A stretch of 64,000 nt of DNA, from the NCBI GenBank assembly GCA_036787955.1, contig DAIQOI010000004.1:186001-250000 (forward strand), written 5' to 3'. The notes beneath the pieces were generated by a model. The model had not been told where the DNA came from. It ran no database searches and worked only from the letters and a program-made list of their open reading frames with translations. Shown one piece after another: positions 17,174 to 24,291 of this stretch. This stretch comes from UBA2336 sp036787955. Its GTDB lineage: Bacteria > Bacteroidota > Bacteroidia > Cytophagales > Cyclobacteriaceae. Position 1 is the first letter of the stretch. Every line of letters begins with the position of its first letter. The position numbers and the translations under genes were made by a program.

Positions 17174-17663
17174 GGATGGTCAACAGCCGTACCACCGCAT
17201 CCAGGTCACCGTCAGAAATCCTGAACTTTGCCTTGCTGTACACCGGCAACCGTGTTTCGAGTAGCTGTTGCATCTTCTGCAAAGCATCGCATCCCTTCAG
17301 CAGCGGGCGTTTCTGAATTTCTTCATGGGTGAATCGTTCAAGAATTTTCTGAACAGGAACATCCAGAAAAACAGTTATACCGGCATCGTTCATGTAGCTC
17401 AAATTATCATAATAACAGGGCGTTCCGCCTCCGGTAGCCATTACAAACGAGTCTTCTTTTTGAGATATTTTTCTGAGCACAGCCGCTTCGGACTTCCGGA
17501 AGTATGGCTCGCCTTTTTTTTCAAAAATTTCCTGTACCGAAGTTTTTTCTTCTGCTTCAATACAGCGGTCTAAATCAAAAAAAGGATATTGCATGGAATC
17601 GGCCAGTTGCCTGCCCAGCGTGCTTTTACCGCTTCCGGGTAAACCGATGATGAAAATCTTCAC
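17163..17663 (-). CDS. aroK: Shikimate kinase
   Basis: A 166-residue shikimate kinase, which phosphorylates shikimate in chorismate synthesis in the cytoplasm. The Walker A loop GLPGSGKS lies at residues 7-14. Further motifs are DLDRCIE, the shikimate-binding FRKSEAAVL and GGGTP, and the lid residue region around QKRPLL. The length is normal. The start is GTG, overlapping the stop of the upstream DoxX-like gene (GTGA), so it is the third gene of a DUF1599, DoxX, aroK array. It ends inside the end of the convergent barrel gene. Confidence 0.93.
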   Translation of the reverse strand: MKIFIIGLPGSGKSTLGRQLADSMQYPFFDLDRCIEAEEKTSVQEIFEKKGEPYFRKSEAAVLRKISQKEDSFVMATGGGTPCYYDNLSYMNDAGITVFLDVPVQKILERFTHEEIQKRPLLKGCDALQKMQQLLETRLPVYSKAKFRISDGDLDAVVRLLTILRK

Positions 17664-18811
17664 GGCTTTTTAATAAGCTCTATTATTTCATCTGCTGATG
17701 GGGTGTCATTGTGATGCCACATTCCTTTAACGGTACCGTTGACCCAAAGTGTAATACCCGGATTGGACCGAACAATGGTCTTCAGCACGGTGGCATCGGC
17801 AAAGTAGAACGGTGCGGCAAGCTGATGTGCATGGCGAAAAGATTCAAACTCCGCTTCGGGTGAAGCGGTGAGTATCATAACCTCGGCGTATCCTTCAACA
17901 CCTTTTATCAAATCGCGTATGCGCGAAAGATTGGCTGTTGAAGCCTTTGCTGCATTCTGAATGATAATCAGCAATTTTACCCCTTCGAACGTTTCCTGCG
18001 TTGCATCCTTGCCGTTTACATCGGTTACAGAGTAATCGGTGATTTTTGGCCGGTCGCCTACCCGAACTACCTTGTCGATCCGGTCAACAAATTCATAAGT
18101 AGAATCAACCCGGCTCAGTTCATGCATGGTCAGTTCTACGGTTTTGCCGCCCGTTCGGTAAATAAAGGTCATCACCACGCTGTCGCGCCTGGCTCCTGGC
18201 GGCAGTTTCATCTGCTCGGGAATGTTGTTGCCGATTTTGTACGGCCGGAAGTCAATGAAAGGCAGGTGGCGAATGGCGTAAATTCCCAGAAAAAAACTGA
18301 TGGCCGTAACCGCCCCGATAACGACATGCCCCTCCATGGTACGCAAAACCGGTGTGTAGGTTTTTCTGTAAAAGAATAAGTGCAGTATAAAAACCAACAG
18401 CACCAGATCTTTATAAAACGACTGCCAGGGTGTGAGTTTGATGGCATCGCCAAAACAGCCGCAATCGGTTACTTTATTGAAGATGGCCGAATAGCCGGTA
18501 AGAAAGGTGAAGAATACAATGAGCGCCAGCAAAACCGAAGCGGTAAGTTTCATCCGGTAGTGAAGGAGCACGGCCACTCCCAGCACCACTTCAAGCACCA
18601 CCAGTAGCAGTCCGATTTCAAGAGAGTAGGGTATGAAAACGCGGAATACTGGGTGAAAGTCAGTGGCAAATACTTCGAAGTATTCTTCGAGCTTGATTTC
18701 CGTACCCACAGGATCATTCAGTTTTATCAAACCGGAGAAAATAAAAAGACCGCCCACCAATATGCGTGCAACGGGATCAACTATTTTCTTTATTCGATAA
18801 ACGATGTTCAT
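17660..18811 (-). CDS. DoxX-like membrane protein, BT_3928 type
   Basis: A 383-residue inner-membrane protein. The N-terminal half holds a DoxX/MauE-like four-helix domain starting at ARILVGGLFIFSGLIKLNDP and containing the paired cysteines DCGCFG. The C-terminal half (about 240-383) resembles a thioredoxin fold (VKLLIIIQN, APFYFADATVLKTIVRSNPG) but lacks a CxxC pair. This layout is the BT_3928 family of Bacteroidota, whose function is not established. MauE/DoxX relatives handle disulfides or quinones. It overlaps the DUF1599 stop (ATGA) and the aroK start (GTGA), so all three are translationally coupled. Confidence 0.85.
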   Translation of the reverse strand: MNIVYRIKKIVDPVARILVGGLFIFSGLIKLNDPVGTEIKLEEYFEVFATDFHPVFRVFIPYSLEIGLLLVVLEVVLGVAVLLHYRMKLTASVLLALIVFFTFLTGYSAIFNKVTDCGCFGDAIKLTPWQSFYKDLVLLVFILHLFFYRKTYTPVLRTMEGHVVIGAVTAISFFLGIYAIRHLPFIDFRPYKIGNNIPEQMKLPPGARRDSVVMTFIYRTGGKTVELTMHELSRVDSTYEFVDRIDKVVRVGDRPKITDYSVTDVNGKDATQETFEGVKLLIIIQNAAKASTANLSRIRDLIKGVEGYAEVMILTASPEAEFESFRHAHQLAAPFYFADATVLKTIVRSNPGITLWVNGTVKGMWHHNDTPSADEIIELIKKP

Positions 18812-19359
18812 ATCTTTTTCTGTTCATCCAAAAGTATGAGTGCAAAAACCGCATAGTTGATAATATCCTGATAGTTGGCCTTTACCCCTTCGCTTATCAG
18901 CGTATTGCCATCGTTGTTTTCAATCTGCTTGATGCGCATCAGCTTCATCAGAATGATATCGGTAATGGAAGATACGCGCATCTCGCGCCAGGCTTCACCG
19001 TAATCGTGATTCTTCTTCAGCTGCAAAGCGAAGGTTTCGTCAATAACCTGATCAAACCATTTTTCCACTTCTTCTGCCGTAAGTTCCAGATTCGGGTTAT
19101 TGATCAACTCAAGCTGTATGAGGGCAATGACCCCGTAATTGATCAACGCCATAAATTCATCGGCCACTGAATCGCTCACCTGCTGTACGCCTTTTTCCTG
19201 AATACTGCGGATGCGTTGGGCTTTGATAAACAACTGGTCGGTGATGGAAGGCATGCGCAGAATACGCCAGGCTGTGCCATAGTCTTTTGTTTTTTTCAAA
19301 AACAAGGCTTTGCAGGCGTTTATCACCTTTCTATATTGGACTTCAGTACCGGACATCAT
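18808..19359 (-). CDS. DUF1599 protein with tandem duplicated domain
   Basis: A 183-residue protein of the DUF1599 family (also called nucleotide modification associated domain 1); function not known. Two homologous halves are visible. Each has a KK-x-x-DYG-x-AW-R-x-x-R-x-x-SITD block (KKTKDYGTAWRILRMPSITD and KKNHDYGEAWREMRVSSITD), then an I-N-Y-x-V-x-A-L-I-L/Q-L block. The reading continues upstream, but the family-like start is the ATG pair at 19359/19356. The start codon overlaps that of the divergent folP gene. It is the first gene of the array that continues with the DoxX-like protein and aroK. Confidence 0.85.
   Translation of the reverse strand: MMSGTEVQYRKVINACKALFLKKTKDYGTAWRILRMPSITDQLFIKAQRIRSIQEKGVQQVSDSVADEFMALINYGVIALIQLELINNPNLELTAEEVEKWFDQVIDETFALQLKKNHDYGEAWREMRVSSITDIILMKLMRIKQIENNDGNTLISEGVKANYQDIINYAVFALILLDEQKKI
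19309..19339 (+). promoter_or_regulatory. Predicted promoter of folP inside DUF1599
   Basis: TTTG at 19309-19312, a 19-base gap and TATATTGG (one mismatch to TAnnTTTG) at 19332-19339, 18 bases before the folP ATG. The site lies within the reverse-strand coding sequence of the DUF1599 gene. Confidence 0.5.
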
Positions 19360-20248
19360 GATTTCAGCGGGGCAAAATACGGCATTTTCAACGAACCGCA
19401 CACTGAACGCGGGCGGCAGGCTGCTGGTACTTGAACCACCGCTGGTAATGGGCATTCTTAATGTTACCCCCGACAGTTTTTACAGCGCCAGCCGCTTAAC
19501 GGAAGAAAAAAATCTGCTGCAAAAGGCCGGCCAGATGCTGGAAGACGGTGCCGCCATCCTCGATGTGGGCGGCTACTCTTCGCGCCCGGGTGCTGCCGAT
19601 GTGGGCATGGAAGAAGAACTGAAACGGGTTATTCCGGCCGTGAAAGCACTGCACAAACATTTCCCGGGCTGTATTCTTTCCATCGACACCTTCCGTGCCG
19701 AGGTAGCACGGCAGGCAATGGAAGAAGGGGCGTTAATCGTCAACGATATTTCAGGTGGCCAGCGCGATGAAGCCATGATTCCGGTGGTAGCACAAAAACA
19801 AGTGCCTTACATCTGTATGCACATGCGCGGCACACCGCAAAATATGATGCAGCACACGGTTTATACCGACCTGATGGGGGAACTACTGGATTACTTCCAC
19901 CACCGTATATCCGTTTTACAGCGTGCCGGCATGAAAGACATCCTTATTGATCCCGGCTTTGGTTTTGCCAAAACACCGGAACAGAATTTTGAACTGCTCA
20001 GCCGCCTGGAGCTGCTTCATCTTACCGGCAAACCCCTGCTGGCCGGACTATCGCGCAAATCCATGATCTGGAAAACCCTGCACATAACACCCGATGAGGC
20101 ACTAAGCGGCACCACCGCCCTGCACATGGTGGCCCTGCTGAAAGGTGCTTCCATCTTGCGCGTGCACGATGTAAAAGAAGCTGTACAGGTGGTAAAACTT
20201 TTTACACAACTGCGCAAAGCCGAAGCGGTAATTCCACACCGTATTTAG
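19358..20248 (+). CDS. folP: Dihydropteroate synthase
   Basis: A 296-residue dihydropteroate synthase, which joins p-aminobenzoate to the pterin pyrophosphate in folate synthesis. The signature MGILNVTPDSFY opens the TIM barrel. Further motifs are DGAAILDVGGYSSRPGA, LSIDTFRAEVA, VNDISGG, CMHMRGTPQNM and DPGFGFAKT, and the phosphate-binding SRKSM is also present. The ATG at 19358 is preferred; its codon overlaps the start codon of the divergent DUF1599 gene, and the longer reading from 19310 would run through the promoter. The c-di-AMP synthase gene follows after 13 bases, an arrangement I recall as common in Bacteroidota. Confidence 0.95.
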   Translation: MISAGQNTAFSTNRTLNAGGRLLVLEPPLVMGILNVTPDSFYSASRLTEEKNLLQKAGQMLEDGAAILDVGGYSSRPGAADVGMEEELKRVIPAVKALHKHFPGCILSIDTFRAEVARQAMEEGALIVNDISGGQRDEAMIPVVAQKQVPYICMHMRGTPQNMMQHTVYTDLMGELLDYFHHRISVLQRAGMKDILIDPGFGFAKTPEQNFELLSRLELLHLTGKPLLAGLSRKSMIWKTLHITPDEALSGTTALHMVALLKGASILRVHDVKEAVQVVKLFTQLRKAEAVIPHRI

Positions 20249-20261
20249 TACTTTTGTAAAG

Positions 20262-21119
20262 ATGATACTGCTGTTTAAAATCGGTTTTCTGGATGTAACA
20301 TGGGTTGACCTGGTGGACATCGGCCTGGTGAGTATACTGTTGTATCAGGTATATAAACTTATCCGTGGCAGTATTGCGGTCAATATTTTTCTCGGCATCC
20401 TTGCCCTGTATCTCATTTACCTGATTGTGCGCGCAGCACAAATGGAACTGCTGGCGACCATTCTCGGGCAATTCATGGGCGTGGGCGTGCTGGCCATGAT
20501 CATCCTCTTTCAGCCTGAAATCAGAAAGTTTTTGCTGGTTATCGGCCGCAGTACCGAATTCCGGGAAAATATCTTCAGAAACATCGCACATTGGCGCAAC
20601 AGCTATACCGATGACTTCGATGTGCGCGAAGTGATTGAAGCCGTTAAAACACTGAAGGCCACGCGTACCGGTGCACTGATAGTTTTTTCGCGCGACACGG
20701 AACTGAAGTTTTATGCCGAAACAGGGGAGCCGCTGGATGCTGAAGTAACAAAACCGCTGCTGCTATCTATCTTTAACAAACACAGCCCGCTGCACGACGG
20801 AGCAGTTATTATTTTTAAAGGACGCATCAAAGCTGCCCGTTGTGTTTTACCGGTAAGTGAAAACGACAACCTGCCTCCGCATTTCGGCATGCGGCACCGC
20901 TCGGCCGTTGGCATGTCGGAAGCAACCGACACATTGGTGCTGGCCGTATCAGAAGAAACCGGCAGGGTAATACTGGCACGCAACGGCAAATACCTGCGCG
21001 GGCTGAAACTTAAACAGGTGGAGCAGCGCATACTCGATTACTTCCATTATTCCGAACCTGCCAACTGGGAGGATCTTACTGAAGAAGAGACCCGCGAATT
21101 GCGGTCATCAGCTGCGTAA
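20262..21119 (+). CDS. cdaA: Diadenylate cyclase CdaA
   Basis: A 285-residue membrane diadenylate cyclase, which makes cyclic di-AMP from two ATP. Three hydrophobic helices fill about residues 15-85. The DAC domain follows, with the catalytic DGA at 179-181 and RHR at 211-213. The length and order match CdaA (formerly TIGR00159/YbbP). It is immediately downstream of folP. In Firmicutes cdaA sits with cdaR and glmM, whereas here the partner is folP and no cdaR is seen. A TACTTTTG box ends five bases before the ATG, which could mean a second, leaderless start of transcription. Confidence 0.95.
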   Translation: MILLFKIGFLDVTWVDLVDIGLVSILLYQVYKLIRGSIAVNIFLGILALYLIYLIVRAAQMELLATILGQFMGVGVLAMIILFQPEIRKFLLVIGRSTEFRENIFRNIAHWRNSYTDDFDVREVIEAVKTLKATRTGALIVFSRDTELKFYAETGEPLDAEVTKPLLLSIFNKHSPLHDGAVIIFKGRIKAARCVLPVSENDNLPPHFGMRHRSAVGMSEATDTLVLAVSEETGRVILARNGKYLRGLKLKQVEQRILDYFHYSEPANWEDLTEEETRELRSSAA

Positions 21120-21151
21120 CAGGGTAAGGCATCGGGCTTCCCGCGCCAAAT

Positions 21152-22348
21152 TTACTTCACTACGCCCAACTCCTGCCCTGCCTCAGCGAATGCCTGAATA
21201 GCTTTATCCAGATGATGCTTTTCATGCGCAGCCGACAGTTGCACGCGGATGCGCGCCTGGCCTTTGGGTACCACCGGATAGAAGAAGCCGATAACATAAA
21301 TACCTTTATCCAGCAGCCGGTCGGCAAATTGCTGGGCCAGCGGTGCATCGTACAACATGATGGGTACGATGGGATGCTCACCGGGTTTGATGTCGAAGCC
21401 TGCTTTGGTCATCTCACTGCGGAAGTAGCGGGTATTCTGCTCCAGCTTGTCGCGCAGTGCTGTGGTTTCGCTCAGCATGTTAAAAACTTCAATCGAGGCC
21501 CCTACAATGGCGGGCGCCAGGGTGTTGCTGAATAAGTAGGGGCGCGAACGTTGCCGCAGCATCTCAATGATTTCTTTTCGACCTGATGTAAAACCTCCCG
21601 AAGCACCACCCAATGCTTTGCCCAGCGTGCCGGTGATGATATCTACGCGTTCCATCACATTGCGGTATTCCGGTACACCGCGACCGGTTTTACCAATAAA
21701 GCCGGTAGCATGGCATTCGTCCGTCATCACCAGCGCCTCGTATTTATCTGCCAGGTCGCAAATCTTATCCAGCTGCGCAATGGTACCGTCCATGGAAAAG
21801 GCGCCATCAGTAACAATGATTATCTGCCTGGCTCCGGCAGTACGCGCTTCTTTCAGTTGCTTTTCAAGATCATCCATGTCGTTGTGCCGGTAGCGGTAGC
21901 GCATGGCCTTGCACAGCCGCACACCGTCAATTATTGAAGCATGGTTGAGTTCATCCGAAACAATGGCATCCTCAGCGCCAAGCAAGGGTTCAAACACACC
22001 TCCGTTGGCATCGAAGGCGGCCGCATATAATATAGTGTCTTCCATGCCGAGGAACTGTGAAATCTTTTGCTCCAGTTCCTTATGAATATCCTGCGTTCCG
22101 CAGATAAAACGCACTGACGACATGCCGAAACCGTGGGTATCGATGGCGCGCTTGGCTGCTTCAATTACGCGTGGGTGCGATGACAAACCCAGGTAATTGT
22201 TGGCGCAAAAATTAATGACCTGTTTACCACCCTGTATGGTGATATCAGCGCCCTGCGGTGAGGTAATGATACGCTCCTTCTTATACAATCCAGCTTCGCG
22301 AATAGAGGCGAGTTCCTTTTGCAATACGGGTTGAAAAGTGCGGTACAT
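21152..22348 (-). CDS. kbl: 2-amino-3-ketobutyrate CoA ligase (glycine C-acetyltransferase)
   Basis: A 398-residue PLP enzyme of the alpha-oxoamine synthase family that splits 2-amino-3-ketobutyrate with CoA into glycine and acetyl-CoA. The PLP lysine lies in GTLGKALGGASGG; DECHATGFIGKTGRGVPEY and SDELNHASIIDG are further family blocks. The length equals that of known Kbl proteins. It is divergent from the SDR-type threonine dehydrogenase gene, which makes its substrate, so the two together form the threonine breakdown route. A strong Bacteroidota promoter lies directly upstream. Confidence 0.95.
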   Translation of the reverse strand: MYRTFQPVLQKELASIREAGLYKKERIITSPQGADITIQGGKQVINFCANNYLGLSSHPRVIEAAKRAIDTHGFGMSSVRFICGTQDIHKELEQKISQFLGMEDTILYAAAFDANGGVFEPLLGAEDAIVSDELNHASIIDGVRLCKAMRYRYRHNDMDDLEKQLKEARTAGARQIIIVTDGAFSMDGTIAQLDKICDLADKYEALVMTDECHATGFIGKTGRGVPEYRNVMERVDIITGTLGKALGGASGGFTSGRKEIIEMLRQRSRPYLFSNTLAPAIVGASIEVFNMLSETTALRDKLEQNTRYFRSEMTKAGFDIKPGEHPIVPIMLYDAPLAQQFADRLLDKGIYVIGFFYPVVPKGQARIRVQLSAAHEKHHLDKAIQAFAEAGQELGVVK

Positions 22349-22371
22349 AAATTAATTGATAAAACTTGCGG

Positions 22372-22400
22372 CAAAGTTAACCGCTTTGACTGAAGCACAA
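22372..22400 (-). promoter_or_regulatory. Promoter of kbl
   Basis: On the minus strand TTG (22400-22398), an 18-base gap, and a perfect TAACTTTG -7 box (22379-22372). The predicted transcript start is about 18 bases before the kbl ATG. Confidence 0.75.
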
Positions 22401-22438
22401 GGCCGTTTATCCCTTCAAAAATTTCTAACTTGCGCACG

Positions 22439-23398
22439 ATGAGAAAGCAAAAAATTCTGGTTATTGGTGCCGGCGGACAACTTGGCACCGAGCTGGTGCA
22501 GGCCTTATGGAAAGTATATGGCGAAGAAAACGTGATTGCCACCGATATCAGAGATCCGCAGGGCATACTGGCGCGCGCACGCTTTGAGATACTCGATGTG
22601 CTGAAGCAGAAGCATCTTTTTGACTTTATCAGGAAAAACGAAATCACGCAGATTTATCACCTGGCGGCTGTCTTATCTGCTACCGGTGAAAAGAACCCCA
22701 AGTTTGCCTGGCACCTGAATATGGACGGCCTTATCCATGTACTGGATGCTGCCGTAGAATTTCGGATTGAAAAAGTTTACTGGCCCAGTTCCATAGCCGT
22801 GTTTGGTCCGGCTACACCAAAGCACAACACGCCCCAGGATACCGTGACAAGCCCCACCACTATTTACGGAATCAGTAAACTGGCTGGAGAATGCTGGTGC
22901 GAATGGTACCACCGCAACAAGGGTGTGGATGTGCGCAGTTTACGCTATCCGGGCCTTATTGGCTACAAATCCAAACCCGGCGGAGGCACTACCGACTATG
23001 CCGTGGATATATTCTTCAAAGCCATTCAGGAAAAAAAATATGAGTGCTTCCTGAAACCCGACACCTACCTGCCCATGATGTATATGGACGATGCCGTAAA
23101 AGCCACCCTGGATTTAATGGAAGCACCGGCCGAAAAAATTAAGGTGCGGTCCAGCTACAACATTGCTGCCATGAGTTTTTCTCCGGCCGAAATTGCTGCA
23201 GAAATAAAGAAGCACATTCCGGATTTTGAAATTACCTATAACCCCGACTTCCGGCAGGCCATTGCCGACAGCTGGCCCAAATCCATTGACGACTCCCGTG
23301 CCCGCCAGGACTGGGGCTGGCAACACCGGTTTGGCCTGAAAGAAATGACCAAAGAAATTTTAGAGCACCTCCCCGCCCTGCTGGCACAGGAGGCTTAG
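22439..23398 (+). CDS. tdh: L-threonine 3-dehydrogenase, SDR (epimerase-like) type
   Basis: A 319-residue extended short-chain dehydrogenase that looks like UDP-galactose epimerase. It carries the NAD loop GAGGQLG (residues 10-16), the active YGISK pair, and WPSSIAVFGPATPK. It matches the threonine 3-dehydrogenases first described in Flavobacterium frigidimaris (formerly Cytophaga sp. KUC-1) and distinct from the zinc enzyme of E. coli. The reaction is NAD-dependent oxidation of threonine to 2-amino-3-ketobutyrate. The divergent kbl gene supports this strongly over a sugar epimerase. The ATG at 22439 is chosen; a TAACTTGC box ends five bases before it. Confidence 0.93.
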   Translation: MRKQKILVIGAGGQLGTELVQALWKVYGEENVIATDIRDPQGILARARFEILDVLKQKHLFDFIRKNEITQIYHLAAVLSATGEKNPKFAWHLNMDGLIHVLDAAVEFRIEKVYWPSSIAVFGPATPKHNTPQDTVTSPTTIYGISKLAGECWCEWYHRNKGVDVRSLRYPGLIGYKSKPGGGTTDYAVDIFFKAIQEKKYECFLKPDTYLPMMYMDDAVKATLDLMEAPAEKIKVRSSYNIAAMSFSPAEIAAEIKKHIPDFEITYNPDFRQAIADSWPKSIDDSRARQDWGWQHRFGLKEMTKEILEHLPALLAQEA

Positions 23399-23437
23399 GA
23401 TGTATGTTAAATACATGAATCTGGCTGCCCCTCTCGA

Positions 23438-23459
23438 AGCGTATCCTGCGGGAGACGCT
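23438..23459. repeat. Palindromic hairpin at the left edge of an AT-rich islet
   Basis: AGCGT and ACGCT arms with inner TCC/GGA pairs fold around a TGCG loop. No T-run follows, so it is not a standard terminator. The adjoining block at 23456-23471 is 13/16 identical to one at 24237-24252, at the other end of the islet, with C/T and G/A differences only. Confidence 0.4.
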
Positions 23460-23541
23460 GCGAAGGCCTAATGTTGTAAAATTTATACCCTATCCGAAAG
23501 ACCCAGGTCATCATTTAGAAATAAAGCAGAACTAAAGCATT

Positions 23542-23937
23542 ATGGATAGAAAGATCGTTTTAATGTTTTTAGTGATTGTGCTGTTCATAACAAAATGTTC
23601 TAAGAGGGATAAAGTTGAAACGGGAGATAAGATAACAAGTCCTCTTGCTTCTTATGTAAAAAATCAAGATAAGAACTTTGATAGATCACTGCTGCAAGGT
23701 GTTTGGTGGTTAAATTTTGATGATAATAGTGCGCTTTTTTTTATCTCTGGTGATAGTTTGTATTATGCGGAAGATCAAAGCCAGCCTTTTTACATTCAGT
23801 TAAAAAGTGATACCTTAAAAATGCTAAGAGATAATCACGAGACTATTTTTCAGATAAAGACTTTGACTGAAGATTCACTTATTTTTTATGATCCCGCTTT
23901 GGATGAAGATATGGTACTTATGAAAAAGCAGAGATAG
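23542..23937 (+). CDS. Hypothetical exported protein in an AT-rich islet
   Basis: A 131-residue protein not recognised as any family. It starts with a lysine/arginine and hydrophobic signal-like segment ending ITKC (Cys19). The Lys before the Cys is unusual for a lipobox, so it could be either a lipoprotein or an anchored protein. The rest alternates short hydrophobic strands with Asp/Ser turns (GVWWLNFDDNSALFFISGD, FYIQLKSDTLKML), a pattern typical of small beta-sandwich or lipocalin-like lipoproteins that report a property (for example 'LxGxWxxxxDxxxxF'). Base composition and codons (many ATA, AGA, TTA) are clearly more AT-rich than those of the neighbours, suggesting transfer. It stands alone with debris on both sides. 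Confidence 0.6.
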   Translation: MDRKIVLMFLVIVLFITKCSKRDKVETGDKITSPLASYVKNQDKNFDRSLLQGVWWLNFDDNSALFFISGDSLYYAEDQSQPFYIQLKSDTLKMLRDNHETIFQIKTLTEDSLIFYDPALDEDMVLMKKQR

Positions 23938-24021
23938 AAAATCTCTGAAGCACTCGATATAGATAGAAATACAGTCTCGCGCTGGGTTTTGTTTTTAATA
24001 ATGCTATTGGTTTTTTATTGA
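23938..24021 (+). pseudogene. Helix-turn-helix remnant
   Basis: Directly after the preceding stop the same frame reads ISEALDIDRNTVSRWV, a clear helix-turn-helix pattern as in regulators and transposase N-termini. It runs into a stop 27 codons later with no start of its own. It looks like a fragment left by decay or deletion of a mobile element or regulator. The parent family cannot be told. Confidence 0.4.
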
Positions 24022-24291
24022 TGACCCGGCGTGAATCCTGCAGTTTACGGAGCGAGTTCCACGGTAACACATTTTTTTGAAAGCGAGATAGGATTTAATC
24101 CACTCTTGATAGGTGCTGTCATCGATCATAGTGGGCTTAATTATCCGCAGAATCTCCCACCCGAGAATTTGCGAAAAGAACAGTTGCCCGGTCTGATAAA
24201 TGATTCCAGGTATTATCTTTTCTTCCCCGCAGCGAACACTGCAAAGGCTTAAGTGGCCCGTTAATTAACAAGGTATTTGTAATGCAAGAAT
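24022..24291. other. Islet segment with no supportable gene
   Basis: I see nothing firm here. A GTG-started frame of 73 codons (24031-24252) has no export signal, no known motif and no ribosome site, and is more likely debris. The block at 24237-24252 imperfectly repeats the one at 23456-23471. Confidence 0.5.

Noticed and set aside
24031..24252. GTG-started frame of 73 codons in the islet
   Set aside because: No motif, no start signal, and it runs through the imperfect repeat; more likely debris.
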